64,000 bases of DNA from Nocardia nova NBRC 15556 (lineage in GTDB: Bacteria; Actinomycetota; Actinomycetes; Mycobacteriales; Mycobacteriaceae), in NCBI RefSeq assembly GCF_001613005.1, contig NZ_BDBN01000010.1:1-64000 (forward strand), in the 5' to 3' direction. The number at the start of each line of letters is the position of its first letter. Position 1 is the stretch's first letter. Below the pieces are notes generated by a model. The model made no database searches and was not told the DNA's origin. It saw only the letters and a program-made list of their open reading frames with translations. This document shows, in pieces, positions 1 through 7,556 of this stretch. Both the position numbers and the translations under genes were made by a program.

Positions 1-414
1 AAGCCGCTTGTCCATCCCTTCGAACCCCATCGACTCCAGCGGTATTGCAACCGTGCTTATCGAATGCCCAGCCGAGTTCTTGATGACGGCAATGCATTTA
101 TCCAGTATTTCGCTCAGCTTAGATTCTTCCGGTGCGGGATGACTGCCCTTGAAATATGGAGCATAACTCGGCGTTGCCACAATGAACTCTGGCGCGACGT
201 CGCCAGTCGTGTTGACAAGAATCTGCGCCCGTTCGGTATCTGTGCGCCCACCGTATCGGTCATGGGCAAACACTCCTGGAAGTATCAAAGCGTCACAGCT
301 GCGGGTTGCTTCGGGCATGGCCCCGACGCGGAATTCCACATTGTCCATGTTACGCAGTGCGGCTCGCGCTTCTACCAACGCGTTCTCGTACGGCGCGAAA
401 ATAACGAACTTCAA
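1..414 (-). CDS. Putative immunity partner of the Rhs toxin, macro-domain-like, partial (runs off the window)
   Basis: The reading frame from a TTG at 414-412 stays open for all 138 codons to the window edge, so the C terminus is missing. A GGAGG (426-422) lies 7 bases before the TTG and sits inside the last codons of the upstream toxin gene, so the two are translated together. An ATG at 421-419 is in another frame and stops after 23 codons, so it was rejected as the start. The protein begins LKFVIFAPYENALVEAR. Residues around 43-60 (CDALILPGVFAHDRYGG) and 115-135 (HSISTVAIPLESMGFEG) resemble the nucleotide-binding loops of macro domains, which bind or remove ADP-ribose. Position directly after a polymorphic toxin tip is the usual place for an immunity gene. 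The macro assignment is my inference from pattern. Base composition is visibly more AT-rich than the surrounding genome, which suggests transfer. Confidence 0.6.
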   Translation of the reverse strand, partial: MKFVIFAPYENALVEARAALRNMDNVEFRVGAMPEATRSCDALILPGVFAHDRYGGRTDTERAQILVNTTGDVAPEFIVATPSYAPYFKGSHPAPEESKLSEILDKCIAVIKNSAGHSISTVAIPLESMGFEGMDKRL

Positions 415-417
415 TTT

Positions 418-765
418 TCATCCTCCTACCAAACCGTGAGGTAGTATCCTAGGCCTGCCGAGTTGTGACAGAATTTCGGTCGGTAGAGCAATCCCCTCGC
501 CGACTCCGGAATCGGCGAGATGTTCGATGAAGGCGCTCTCAGGGATCAGGTGGGCATCAATCGTCGTTCGCACGATAGTATACGGGCCTTCGTGCGGAAA
601 AGCCTTGTACATGCCGCGTGCATACGCATTTGCGCCCTCTTCTGAAAAGGCGAAGTACTTCGTTTCTATCCCGCGAGGATTGGAGAACCCTCGGTTGGCC
701 TTGATGTCCTGTAGTTCTTTGTCCAACACGGCCCGGTACAGATGTATCTGTTTGTTCTTGCAACG
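418..765 (-). other. Exchangeable toxin tip of the Rhs protein
   Basis: This stretch encodes the 115 residues after the invariant DPLGL end of the Rhs core. It is more AT-rich than the core and does not contain YD repeats. In Rhs systems this part is swapped between strains together with the next gene, so its boundary with the core is a recombination point. Candidate catalytic residues, if it is an ADP-ribosyltransferase, are the Arg of LYRAV, the Ser of AFSEEGA and a Glu in GEGIALPTE. Confidence 0.55.
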
Positions 766-3700
766 CAACCCGAGAGGATCCAACCAAGTGAGGGGGTTGT
801 GAGGATAAGCCATCGGGTTCGCGGACGGCTCGAGACCCAGCGGATCCGGCGCCGTGTAGCGTCCTGCCTCTGCGTCGTAGTACCGGTGGTAGTTGTAATG
901 TTCGCCGGTTTCGTGGTCATATAGCTGTCCGGGGAAACGAAGCAACGTCTGCGTAGTGCCGCGCCATGTTGTGCGGCCCCAGAGATCGGCGGTAGCTATG
1001 CCCACGGTCTCCACGGCGACGAGATCGATGAGCTCGACAGGCGAGCCGACGAGGTCGGTGGTGATGGCGCAAAGCCCGCTGTGGGCGGAATCTCCTTGAA
1101 TAGTCTGTGACAGAGGGGTGTACGTCCCAGCGTGGTGCCTCCAGGAGGTGGTGACGGCACCTCGCTCTTGCGACCCGACCCACGTCTGTTCGATCAAATA
1201 CGTTGAGTCCCAGGTGTAATGGGTTCTTTCGAGGAATCGACCGCCATCTGTAGTCTGCCGCTGCTTCGACAATCGCCGCCCCACCGCGTCGTACGTATAC
1301 CGCCACCACTCCTTCCCTGGCGTATAAACATCCGTCAGCTGATCGAACCCGTCGTATCGGAAGTGCCAGATGTCCGGCTTCCGCGATAGCCGCGTTACTT
1401 CCTTCCGGATCAACCGCCCGGCCGCGTCGTAGAAGTAGCGGGTTCGTCCGTTGCGGATCAGCAGGTTGTTGCGGTATTCGCGGCGGCCGTTCGGGGTGTG
1501 GTCGGGTAGCGGTGTCGATGCGTCGGGGGCGTGGGTGGTGGGGAGGGATGCGGGGGTGGTCGACGGTGGCAGGGTGCTGGTGATGTTCGAGAGGGCGTCG
1601 TAGCTGTAATGCTCTGTGGGGCGGCCGTTGTCGGTGATCGTGGTGATTCGGCCGGCGGGGTCGAGGGTGTAGGTGCGGTGTTGGGGTGCGGTGCCGGTGC
1701 GGTGGGTGGTTTGGGTGGTGAGGTAGCCGTCGGGGCGCCAGGTGTAGTCGTCGCGGCGAATCAAGCGGCCATGATCGGTGACGGGAGGTGCGCCGGGGCC
1801 AGGTACAGGAAACGATGCCTCGCCCGGGCGCTGACCGGACATCGGAGGTCCCGCCGACCCGGGGACCTGCGGTGCCCGCGCCGCGACCTGGCGGCTCAAT
1901 ACCTGGCCCACCGGTGAAAGCGTTTGCTCCACAACCAGATTTCCCAGGGACCATCCGGTCGGGCGGCCCAGCGCGTCGTGCGAGAAGGTCGCCCGATGCC
2001 CGTCGATGGTCATGGAGGTGACGCGGCCGGCGGGGTCGTAACCCCAGCTGGTCACAGCCCCGGTGGGACTGCGGCGGAAGGTGCGGCGGCCGTGTTCGTC
2101 GTGTTCGAAGCGCATCGGCGGGTGGTCGTCGACGCGTTGGAAGGCGAGGTTGCCCGCAGGGTCGTAGGCGAATTCGAGGGTGTGGGTGCGGTCGTGGCCG
2201 ACGCCGGAGATCGCCGTGCGGAGGCGCCCCACCTCGTCGTGCGTGTAGAGCTGGTATTCGCCGGTGTCACAACGGATCTGTGTGAGGCGGCCGAGGATGT
2301 CGTGGGTGTGGTAGCGGCGGACGCCGGTGGGGGTGGTGACGACGGCAAGGGTGCCGTCCGGGTTGTGTTCGTAGGCTGTGGTGGCGCCGTTGTAGTCGGT
2401 TTCGGCGGCGAGTCGTCCGGCCCGGTCGTAGCTGTAGGTCCAGGAGTCGCCGAGGGGGTTGGTGACGGTGGTGAGGCGGCGTTCGGTGTCCCAGGTGTAG
2501 AGGGTGCTGGTGCCATCGGGGTCCGTGCGGTAGGCGAGCAGGTCGAAGGCGCCGTATTTGTGGAAGGTGACGTTGCCGGCGCGGTCGGTGTGGGTGAGAA
2601 GATTGCCTTCGCCGTCCCATGTCCACGATTCGGAACAGCCGTCGGGGTCGGTGCGGCGCAGCGGTTTGCCCTCGGGCGACCATTCGTGGCGAGTGATGCC
2701 GCCGAGTGCGTCCGTGACGGCGACCGGGCGCCCGAAGTGGTCGCGTTCGATACGCGTGACCGCGCCGTACGGGTCGGTGACGGCGATCGGAAGGCCCGCT
2801 GCATCGACGTCGAACACCGTTGTCGCGCCGGTCGATTCGATCACCGACGTCACCGCACCGCTCGGTGAATGGTCGAATGCGGTGCGGCGTCCGGCTTCGT
2901 CGACGGTGGCGGCCACGTTGCCGTGCGCGTCCCATTCCTGCTGCCGCGTGGAACCGTCGGCGTCCGTGATCACGGTCGGCCGGTTGTGTGCCGCGTAGCC
3001 GATGGTGATGGACTTCTCGTCGGGCCGAACCACTTTGGCCAGATCACCGTCGGGCGTGTAGGTGTAGTACGTGATCCCCCCGTTGGGCGCGATGACGCGC
3101 AGCGGCTTGCGATCGGGGGTGTAGTCGGTGTGGATCCGTCCGCCGAGCGGGTCGATCACATCGCGAAGCTTGTGGTCCGGGTCGAAGTCGTAGATAGTGG
3201 CCGCGCCGGTGGAATCGGTGACCGTGGTGCGGGTCCCGCTGCCGTCCGGATAGGTGAAGTAGTCGAAATCGGCGTCGAGGATGCCGTTGGTGCCGCGCTG
3301 GCGGACGACGCGACCCGCCGGATCGTACGTGTTGGTGAGGGAGTTGCCGTTGGAATCGGTCCACGACGTCATCCGCTGCTCGGTGTCGTAGGTGTAGGTC
3401 GTGGTCGCGCCGACCCCGTTGGTGACACCTACCAGCGCGCCCGCTTCGTAAATGAAAGTCCGGACCGGAGTGGAGGTTTCGTCGTTGGCGGCGTGGTGGC
3501 GGCCGACGACCACCAGCCCGGTGACCCGCCCCGCCCCGGTCTCCACCCGGACCCGGTACCCACCCGAATGCGAAACCTCGATCGGTGACCCGTCGCTGTC
3601 GTAGTGGAATCGGATCAGGTTGTGGTGCCGGTCGACGATCGCGCTGATCGCGTAGTTGCCCAATCGCACGTCGAGTCCCTCGAGCGTGGCCTCGGGCTCG

Positions 3701-5091
3701 AAACACCAGCTCAGCTCGCGGTCCGGATCGCTGACGCGATATCCGCCGGTGTCGGTGCGCACCAGGGGCCAGCGCAGTTCACCGTTCAGCGGCAGGACGG
3801 GATCGCCGGGTTCGGAATGCGGGTAGGCGAGCATGATGCCGTCGTCACCGATGAAGGTGACGGTCGCGGACTCGACCACGATCCGGATATCCAGCGTCGC
3901 CGACCACGAGGGCCCGAACCAGCGGCCGAACCGGTAGTCGGAGCGATGGCGCCGCCGCAACTCCAGCGGCAGCACCCCGGGAAGTTCGAGATCCGTTTCC
4001 GGCAGCAGGAATTCACCCGTCGCCCCGTCGACCGGATCACCACATCCGGTGACCTGCTTCTCGGTGCGAGAATTCTCCGGCCCGGATTCCGCGGCATGAG
4101 TGCCGCTGCCCTGATCCTTGTCCGCTTGCTGATGCGGGTCGTTCCTGGGTTTACCGGTCGAACCGTCGTCCGGATCGCCGGAACCGTCGTGTGAGGTGCT
4201 GTGCGTATCGGCGCCGTCGTCGTGCGGTTTGCCGTGTTCGTTCGGCGTGTCCGGCTTGTGTGAGCTCGGATGCGTATCGCCGGCAGTGGTTTTCGTATGC
4301 GGTTTCGCGCCGTCGATATGCGTGCCGCCGCGCCCGCGCTTCAGTGCCTTCATGATGTCTTCCCATGCACCCTCGAGCTTGTGCAGCAGGGGCGTGAGCT
4401 TCTTGAAGGTCGAGGCGAGCTTGCGGAACAGTTTGGCGATCGTGGTCAGTACCTTCGCCACGAACGTGGTCGCCTGCGCGGCCACCAACGGGGTGGCCAC
4501 GCCCAGCGTGCACACCTCTTCGGCCGCCCACGCGGCCAGCCGGCCCACGGCCTGGGCGATGAGGTCGCGCACGGTCTGGCGGACGAACGCCACCACGCCG
4601 CCGGCCATCGCGATCGCCGACGAGGCCGCCGAAGCCGCATTCGATGCCGCGGTCAGCAGCGAATTCGTCTCGGCCGCATGGGTTCGGTAGGCGTCCCCCG
4701 CGCTGCCGACCCAGTCGGCCACGTCCTGATCGACGGACTTCTTGTGATCGTCGGCGACCTGCTTGATGTGGGTAGAGACGTTCTCCCAGGTCTTGGCATA
4801 CGCCTGCACCGTATCCGGATCGCCGGCCACCCAATCCAGCGCTTCCTGCAGCGGCTTCACGTGCTCCATCAGGAAACCGACGCCGTAGGAGGCGAGCGTG
4901 CCGATCGGATCGACCGCCAAGGACACGGCCTCCATCCCTGCGCCGAGCACGGCGAGGCCGCCGTCGACCCACGATCCGGAGGAGATCGCATCGTGCACGT
5001 CGGCAACCGATTCGGCGATTCCGATGCCGGTGTAGGACTTCGTGGAATCCTCCCGCTGGGCGATCAGCGGGTTGTCGGCTTCCGTCGTCAC
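418..5091 (-). CDS. Rhs/YD-repeat polymorphic toxin with WXG-type N terminus and ART-like C-terminal tip
   Basis: A 1557-residue effector. The GTG start (5091-5089) overlaps the stop of the EspC-like gene as GTGA; the longer frame upstream reads only out-of-frame sequence of that gene. In order: an alpha-helical N-terminal region (about 1-250) with a WVG motif in WXG100/LXG style, typical of ESX substrates; a Gly/Asp/His-rich linker; a DUF6531 domain (about 348-430, CGDPVDGATGEF); many YD/RHS repeats (about 480-1330) that form the encapsulating shell; and the conserved core end with DPLGL near 1438-1442. The last 115 residues (765-418) are the variable tip. Contents such as LYRAV, KYFAFSEEGA and GEGIALPTE fit an ADP-ribosyltransferase-like fold with an R-S-E pattern. 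Such tips are normally cleaved off and delivered to competitors. Shell and DUF6531 calls are secure; the ART call is inference. Confidence 0.85.
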   Translation of the reverse strand: MTTEADNPLIAQREDSTKSYTGIGIAESVADVHDAISSGSWVDGGLAVLGAGMEAVSLAVDPIGTLASYGVGFLMEHVKPLQEALDWVAGDPDTVQAYAKTWENVSTHIKQVADDHKKSVDQDVADWVGSAGDAYRTHAAETNSLLTAASNAASAASSAIAMAGGVVAFVRQTVRDLIAQAVGRLAAWAAEEVCTLGVATPLVAAQATTFVAKVLTTIAKLFRKLASTFKKLTPLLHKLEGAWEDIMKALKRGRGGTHIDGAKPHTKTTAGDTHPSSHKPDTPNEHGKPHDDGADTHSTSHDGSGDPDDGSTGKPRNDPHQQADKDQGSGTHAAESGPENSRTEKQVTGCGDPVDGATGEFLLPETDLELPGVLPLELRRRHRSDYRFGRWFGPSWSATLDIRIVVESATVTFIGDDGIMLAYPHSEPGDPVLPLNGELRWPLVRTDTGGYRVSDPDRELSWCFEPEATLEGLDVRLGNYAISAIVDRHHNLIRFHYDSDGSPIEVSHSGGYRVRVETGAGRVTGLVVVGRHHAANDETSTPVRTFIYEAGALVGVTNGVGATTTYTYDTEQRMTSWTDSNGNSLTNTYDPAGRVVRQRGTNGILDADFDYFTYPDGSGTRTTVTDSTGAATIYDFDPDHKLRDVIDPLGGRIHTDYTPDRKPLRVIAPNGGITYYTYTPDGDLAKVVRPDEKSITIGYAAHNRPTVITDADGSTRQQEWDAHGNVAATVDEAGRRTAFDHSPSGAVTSVIESTGATTVFDVDAAGLPIAVTDPYGAVTRIERDHFGRPVAVTDALGGITRHEWSPEGKPLRRTDPDGCSESWTWDGEGNLLTHTDRAGNVTFHKYGAFDLLAYRTDPDGTSTLYTWDTERRLTTVTNPLGDSWTYSYDRAGRLAAETDYNGATTAYEHNPDGTLAVVTTPTGVRRYHTHDILGRLTQIRCDTGEYQLYTHDEVGRLRTAISGVGHDRTHTLEFAYDPAGNLAFQRVDDHPPMRFEHDEHGRRTFRRSPTGAVTSWGYDPAGRVTSMTIDGHRATFSHDALGRPTGWSLGNLVVEQTLSPVGQVLSRQVAARAPQVPGSAGPPMSGQRPGEASFPVPGPGAPPVTDHGRLIRRDDYTWRPDGYLTTQTTHRTGTAPQHRTYTLDPAGRITTITDNGRPTEHYSYDALSNITSTLPPSTTPASLPTTHAPDASTPLPDHTPNGRREYRNNLLIRNGRTRYFYDAAGRLIRKEVTRLSRKPDIWHFRYDGFDQLTDVYTPGKEWWRYTYDAVGRRLSKQRQTTDGGRFLERTHYTWDSTYLIEQTWVGSQERGAVTTSWRHHAGTYTPLSQTIQGDSAHSGLCAITTDLVGSPVELIDLVAVETVGIATADLWGRTTWRGTTQTLLRFPGQLYDHETGEHYNYHRYYDAEAGRYTAPDPLGLEPSANPMAYPHNPLTWLDPLGLRCKNKQIHLYRAVLDKELQDIKANRGFSNPRGIETKYFAFSEEGANAYARGMYKAFPHEGPYTIVRTTIDAHLIPESAFIEHLADSGVGEGIALPTEILSQLGRPRILPHGLVGG

Positions 5092-5414
5092 CAGGTGGCC
5101 TCGGGTTTCACCGAAGCCAGCTCGCTCGCATTCGCCGAATCGGTGCTCTGCAGCGAGGTCGCGACCTGGCCGAGCGTGCCCGCATCCGCGTTCAACGCGT
5201 CGGCGGCGGTCTTGATCGCCTGCAGTCCGCCGTCTTCGACCGTGTCGACGAACAGCGGCGGCAGGAACGAGCACAACTTCCCGAAGGCGTCGGTCGGCAC
5301 CGAGACGGCCTGACCGGCCTGTAGCGCCACGTGCAGTGAATCACTCACGCCCTGAACATTTTTCGCATGTGTGCGGATTTTGTCCGGATCGACGTGCACC
5401 TGACCACTGCTCAT
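5088..5414 (-). CDS. EspC-like ESX secretion-associated protein (DUF2580 type)
   Basis: A 108-residue all-helical protein beginning MSSGQVHVDPDKIRTHA. The N-terminal pattern (V.vDpd.lr.hA..v) and length match the EspC/DUF2580 family of type VII secretion targets found in mycobacteria and nocardiae. The stop overlaps the GTG of the Rhs gene as GTGA, so the two are translationally coupled. The usual role inferred for such genes is co-secretion with, or escort of, the larger effector. No signal peptide or membrane segment is visible. ESX export is inference from family and context; no ESX core gene lies in the window. Confidence 0.75.
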   Translation of the reverse strand: MSSGQVHVDPDKIRTHAKNVQGVSDSLHVALQAGQAVSVPTDAFGKLCSFLPPLFVDTVEDGGLQAIKTAADALNADAGTLGQVATSLQSTDSANASELASVKPEATW

Positions 5415-5590
5415 CGGGCCGCCCCGCCCGGTGTGTGGTAGCTATCGGATGCGTTCACGTCGCCACCCCGCCCCCTTCGTACGAACCGCGCAACCCCGTC
5501 GAGCAGGGCGCACAGATCGAATATAACGAACGGAGACGGGGCTTTCGATTCAGCCGGCCTTTGCCGCTATGCGTAAGTCGACTACCGAGT

Positions 5591-5620
5591 GATATCATAT
5601 GCGATATCGTCCGCGATATG
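5591..5620 (+). promoter_or_regulatory. Phased GATATC operator array ahead of hicA
   Basis: GATATC occurs at 5591-5596 and again at 5603-5608, and a third degenerate copy (GATATG) at 5615-5620 overlaps the hicA start codon. The copies are exactly 12 bp apart. Antitoxins of the HicB type carry a DNA-binding domain and repress their own operon, so this array is a sensible autoregulatory operator. Binding itself is inference. Confidence 0.5.
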
Positions 5621-5869
5621 ACGACCGAGGAGAAGATCGACAAGCTGGTCCAGAGGATGGCTGCCAACCCATCCAATGTTCGTTTCGCCGATCTACTCAC
5701 GGTGTGCGAGCACCATTTCGGTAGTTACCGACAGCGTGGAAGCCACTACGTGTTTTCGATGCCGTGGCCGGGAGATCCCCGCGTCAATATCCAGGCCGGT
5801 GGCGCGCAGGCGAAGTCGTACCAGGTCAGGCAGGTTCTGGCCGCGATCGCGAAGAAGGAGGCATGGTGA
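5618..5869 (+). CDS. hicA: HicA mRNA interferase toxin
   Basis: An 83-residue protein starting at the ATG at 5618 (MTTEEKIDKLVQRM). The double-stranded-RNA-binding-like HicA fold is recognisable from the pattern hhG...R.rGSHyvf....p..vniq..G...k.yqvrqvL..i, with the catalytic His in RGSHYVF. This is larger than minimal HicA (about 60 residues) because of an N-terminal helix with NVRFADLLTVCEHHFG, a common variant. HicA degrades mRNA when freed from HicB. The longer frame upstream of 5618 has no family support. The gene overlaps hicB by 7 bp. Confidence 0.85.
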   Translation: MTTEEKIDKLVQRMAANPSNVRFADLLTVCEHHFGSYRQRGSHYVFSMPWPGDPRVNIQAGGAQAKSYQVRQVLAAIAKKEAW

Positions 5870-6186
5870 ACCACTACTCGTACCGCGTGATGTGGTCTCC
5901 CGAGGACGGCGAGTGGGCCGGTACATGTCTCGAATTTCCGTCTTTGTCACATCTGGACGGCGATCCCCTCGATGCGCTGCGGGGTATCGCTGACCTGGTG
6001 GAATTCGCTGTAGCGGACCTGGAGGCCAACGGCGAGGCGGTGCCGGTGCCGTTGGCCGATCGCACGTACAGCGGCCAGTTCCTGGTTCGCACATCCGCCG
6101 ACATGCACCGGCGATTGACCATCGAGGCCACCGAGCGCGGGATCAGTGTCAACAAATGGGTGAACGAGAAGCTCGCCAGCGCATGA
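5863..6186 (+). CDS. hicB: HicB antitoxin
   Basis: A 107-residue protein from the ATG at 5863, preceded by AAGGAGG. The N-terminal half has the partly degraded RNase H-like HicB fold (YSYRVMWSPEDGEWAGTCLEFPSLSHLDGDPLDALRG is read here in segments 3-36). The C-terminal third is a ribbon-helix-helix module (SGQFLVRTSADMHRRLTIEA, then GISVNKWVNEKLA) for DNA binding. The start overlaps the end of hicA by 7 bp, which couples the antitoxin to the toxin. It neutralises HicA and probably represses the operon through the GATATC repeats upstream. Confidence 0.87.
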   Translation: MVNHYSYRVMWSPEDGEWAGTCLEFPSLSHLDGDPLDALRGIADLVEFAVADLEANGEAVPVPLADRTYSGQFLVRTSADMHRRLTIEATERGISVNKWVNEKLASA

Positions 6187-6226
6187 CCGCTCGCCGGGAG
6201 TGACTCGCCGAGGGGCGATGTCGTCC

Positions 6227-7441
6227 TCAGTTCGGTGCCCAGTCGGCGGGGAAGGCTCGGTAGGTGCCCAGCGGCAACCGGGCGTCGTAGACCATGTCGC
6301 CGGTCGGGGTGAATTCTGAAATATGCGGTGCCATGCCCCAGCCCACCAGGGTGTTGCCGTTGGGGAGCGGCTGGGCGTCGCCCATGGCGAAGGCGGTCAG
6401 GCCGGCGGGGTGGGTTTGGTTGCGCACCAATGTGGCTCGGTGGTTGTCGAGGTCCAGGTGGATCCACTGCACACTCGACACGCCCAGTGTCTCGAAGCCG
6501 CTGGAGTTGTTGTTGAACAGGCGCAGCGTATCCGGGTCGGCGAATTCCGCATCGTGCTGGAATGCGAATTCGACGCCGGGGCCGAGATCGAAAGTCGAAT
6601 GCCTGCCGCCGAGTTGCCATTTGATCGCACCGGTGCGGATGTCGACGTCGTAGACGGTGGAGGTATCGCGCATCGAGATCACCAGATTGCCGTCGGGATC
6701 CAGCGCGATCGAATTCATGTGGTACGGGTCGTAGGTGTCGCTGCCGGGAAGTTTGCCGGGGGTGGTGGTGTCGGTGAGCGGGACGTGCTCGGCGGCGCTC
6801 CAGCGCAACAGAACTCGCTTGCTGGCCACGTCGACCACCGTGGCGACGGTGTCGTACATCTTGCCGTTCTTCGGGCCGCCGATCGCGGACAGATCGGCGT
6901 CCACCTCCTGGTACGACGTGATCAGCGCTCGGCCGTCGGGAGTCAGGCGGAATTCGTGCACATCGCTGGGAGCGCCACCGGCATCGAGGGTTTCGATAAC
7001 GTTGCCGTGTTCGTCGGCGATGTAGTCGGCACCCGAGCCGTGCCCGCCGACGGTGCCGCCCTGCCACCACGTCAGCACCCGTTTGCCCTGATACTTCTGG
7101 GTGCGGAAGTTCGAGACGTCCTGTCCGGCGGGAGGCGTGTAGCGCCAGACCTCATGCCCGGCCTTGTCCACCACGATATTCGCCGGAGCGGTAGCCGGAA
7201 CGGCGGACAGCGCCTTACCCGCCCCCGGAACCAGCGCCGCCGCACTGACACCGTTGCTGTAGTAGATGTAGCCGGGCGCCGCGGCCGGGGTGTTCACATC
7301 CACGGTGTATTCGGGTGCGCCTACCGGAAAAGTCGGCAGCGGAGCCGCGTGCGCGGTGAACGGGATGGATGCGGCGCCTACCCCGACCGATGCTGCGATC
7401 AGCGTGGCGGCGTGGCGAAGGTTCCTGGCAATCCTGGCCAT
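6227..7441 (-). CDS. Secreted arylsulfotransferase-like (ASST/PQQ-propeller) protein
   Basis: A 404-residue protein with a clear signal peptide (about 1-32, ending AHA). The rest consists of beta-propeller blades with repeats such as HEFRLTPDGRALITSY, DPYHMNSIALDPDGNLVIS and WQLGGRHSTFDLGPG, which are hallmarks of the actinobacterial arylsulfotransferase family (Arylsulfotransf_2). HDAEF and MNSI lie where the ASST active-site histidines sit. ASST enzymes move sulfate between phenols without PAPS. Many actinobacterial members have never been assayed, so a non-enzymatic propeller role is possible. It stands alone, divergent from hicAB, and is separated by 115 bp from the flavoprotein operon; a link to sulfur chemistry there is only suggestive. 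Confidence 0.75.
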   Translation of the reverse strand: MARIARNLRHAATLIAASVGVGAASIPFTAHAAPLPTFPVGAPEYTVDVNTPAAAPGYIYYSNGVSAAALVPGAGKALSAVPATAPANIVVDKAGHEVWRYTPPAGQDVSNFRTQKYQGKRVLTWWQGGTVGGHGSGADYIADEHGNVIETLDAGGAPSDVHEFRLTPDGRALITSYQEVDADLSAIGGPKNGKMYDTVATVVDVASKRVLLRWSAAEHVPLTDTTTPGKLPGSDTYDPYHMNSIALDPDGNLVISMRDTSTVYDVDIRTGAIKWQLGGRHSTFDLGPGVEFAFQHDAEFADPDTLRLFNNNSSGFETLGVSSVQWIHLDLDNHRATLVRNQTHPAGLTAFAMGDAQPLPNGNTLVGWGMAPHISEFTPTGDMVYDARLPLGTYRAFPADWAPN

Positions 7442-7556
7442 CAGTTTCCTTCAGCTGAGTCGACCGATAATTGCGCAGAGCGTAGACCGGCTTTCTGAGG
7501 GAACTGTGAAGGCAGGCCGAGTCCCCGCGCGACGCGACGAATCGCTGCCCTCCGCC

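Noticed and set aside
64..444. 126-residue plus-strand ORF at the left edge
   Set aside because: It lies opposite the better supported TTG-started gene, has no ribosome site and no family pattern.
1..5414. Insertion sequence or prophage border at the toxin locus
   Set aside because: The tip is AT-rich, but there is no transposase, integrase or terminal inverted repeat; Rhs tip exchange explains it.
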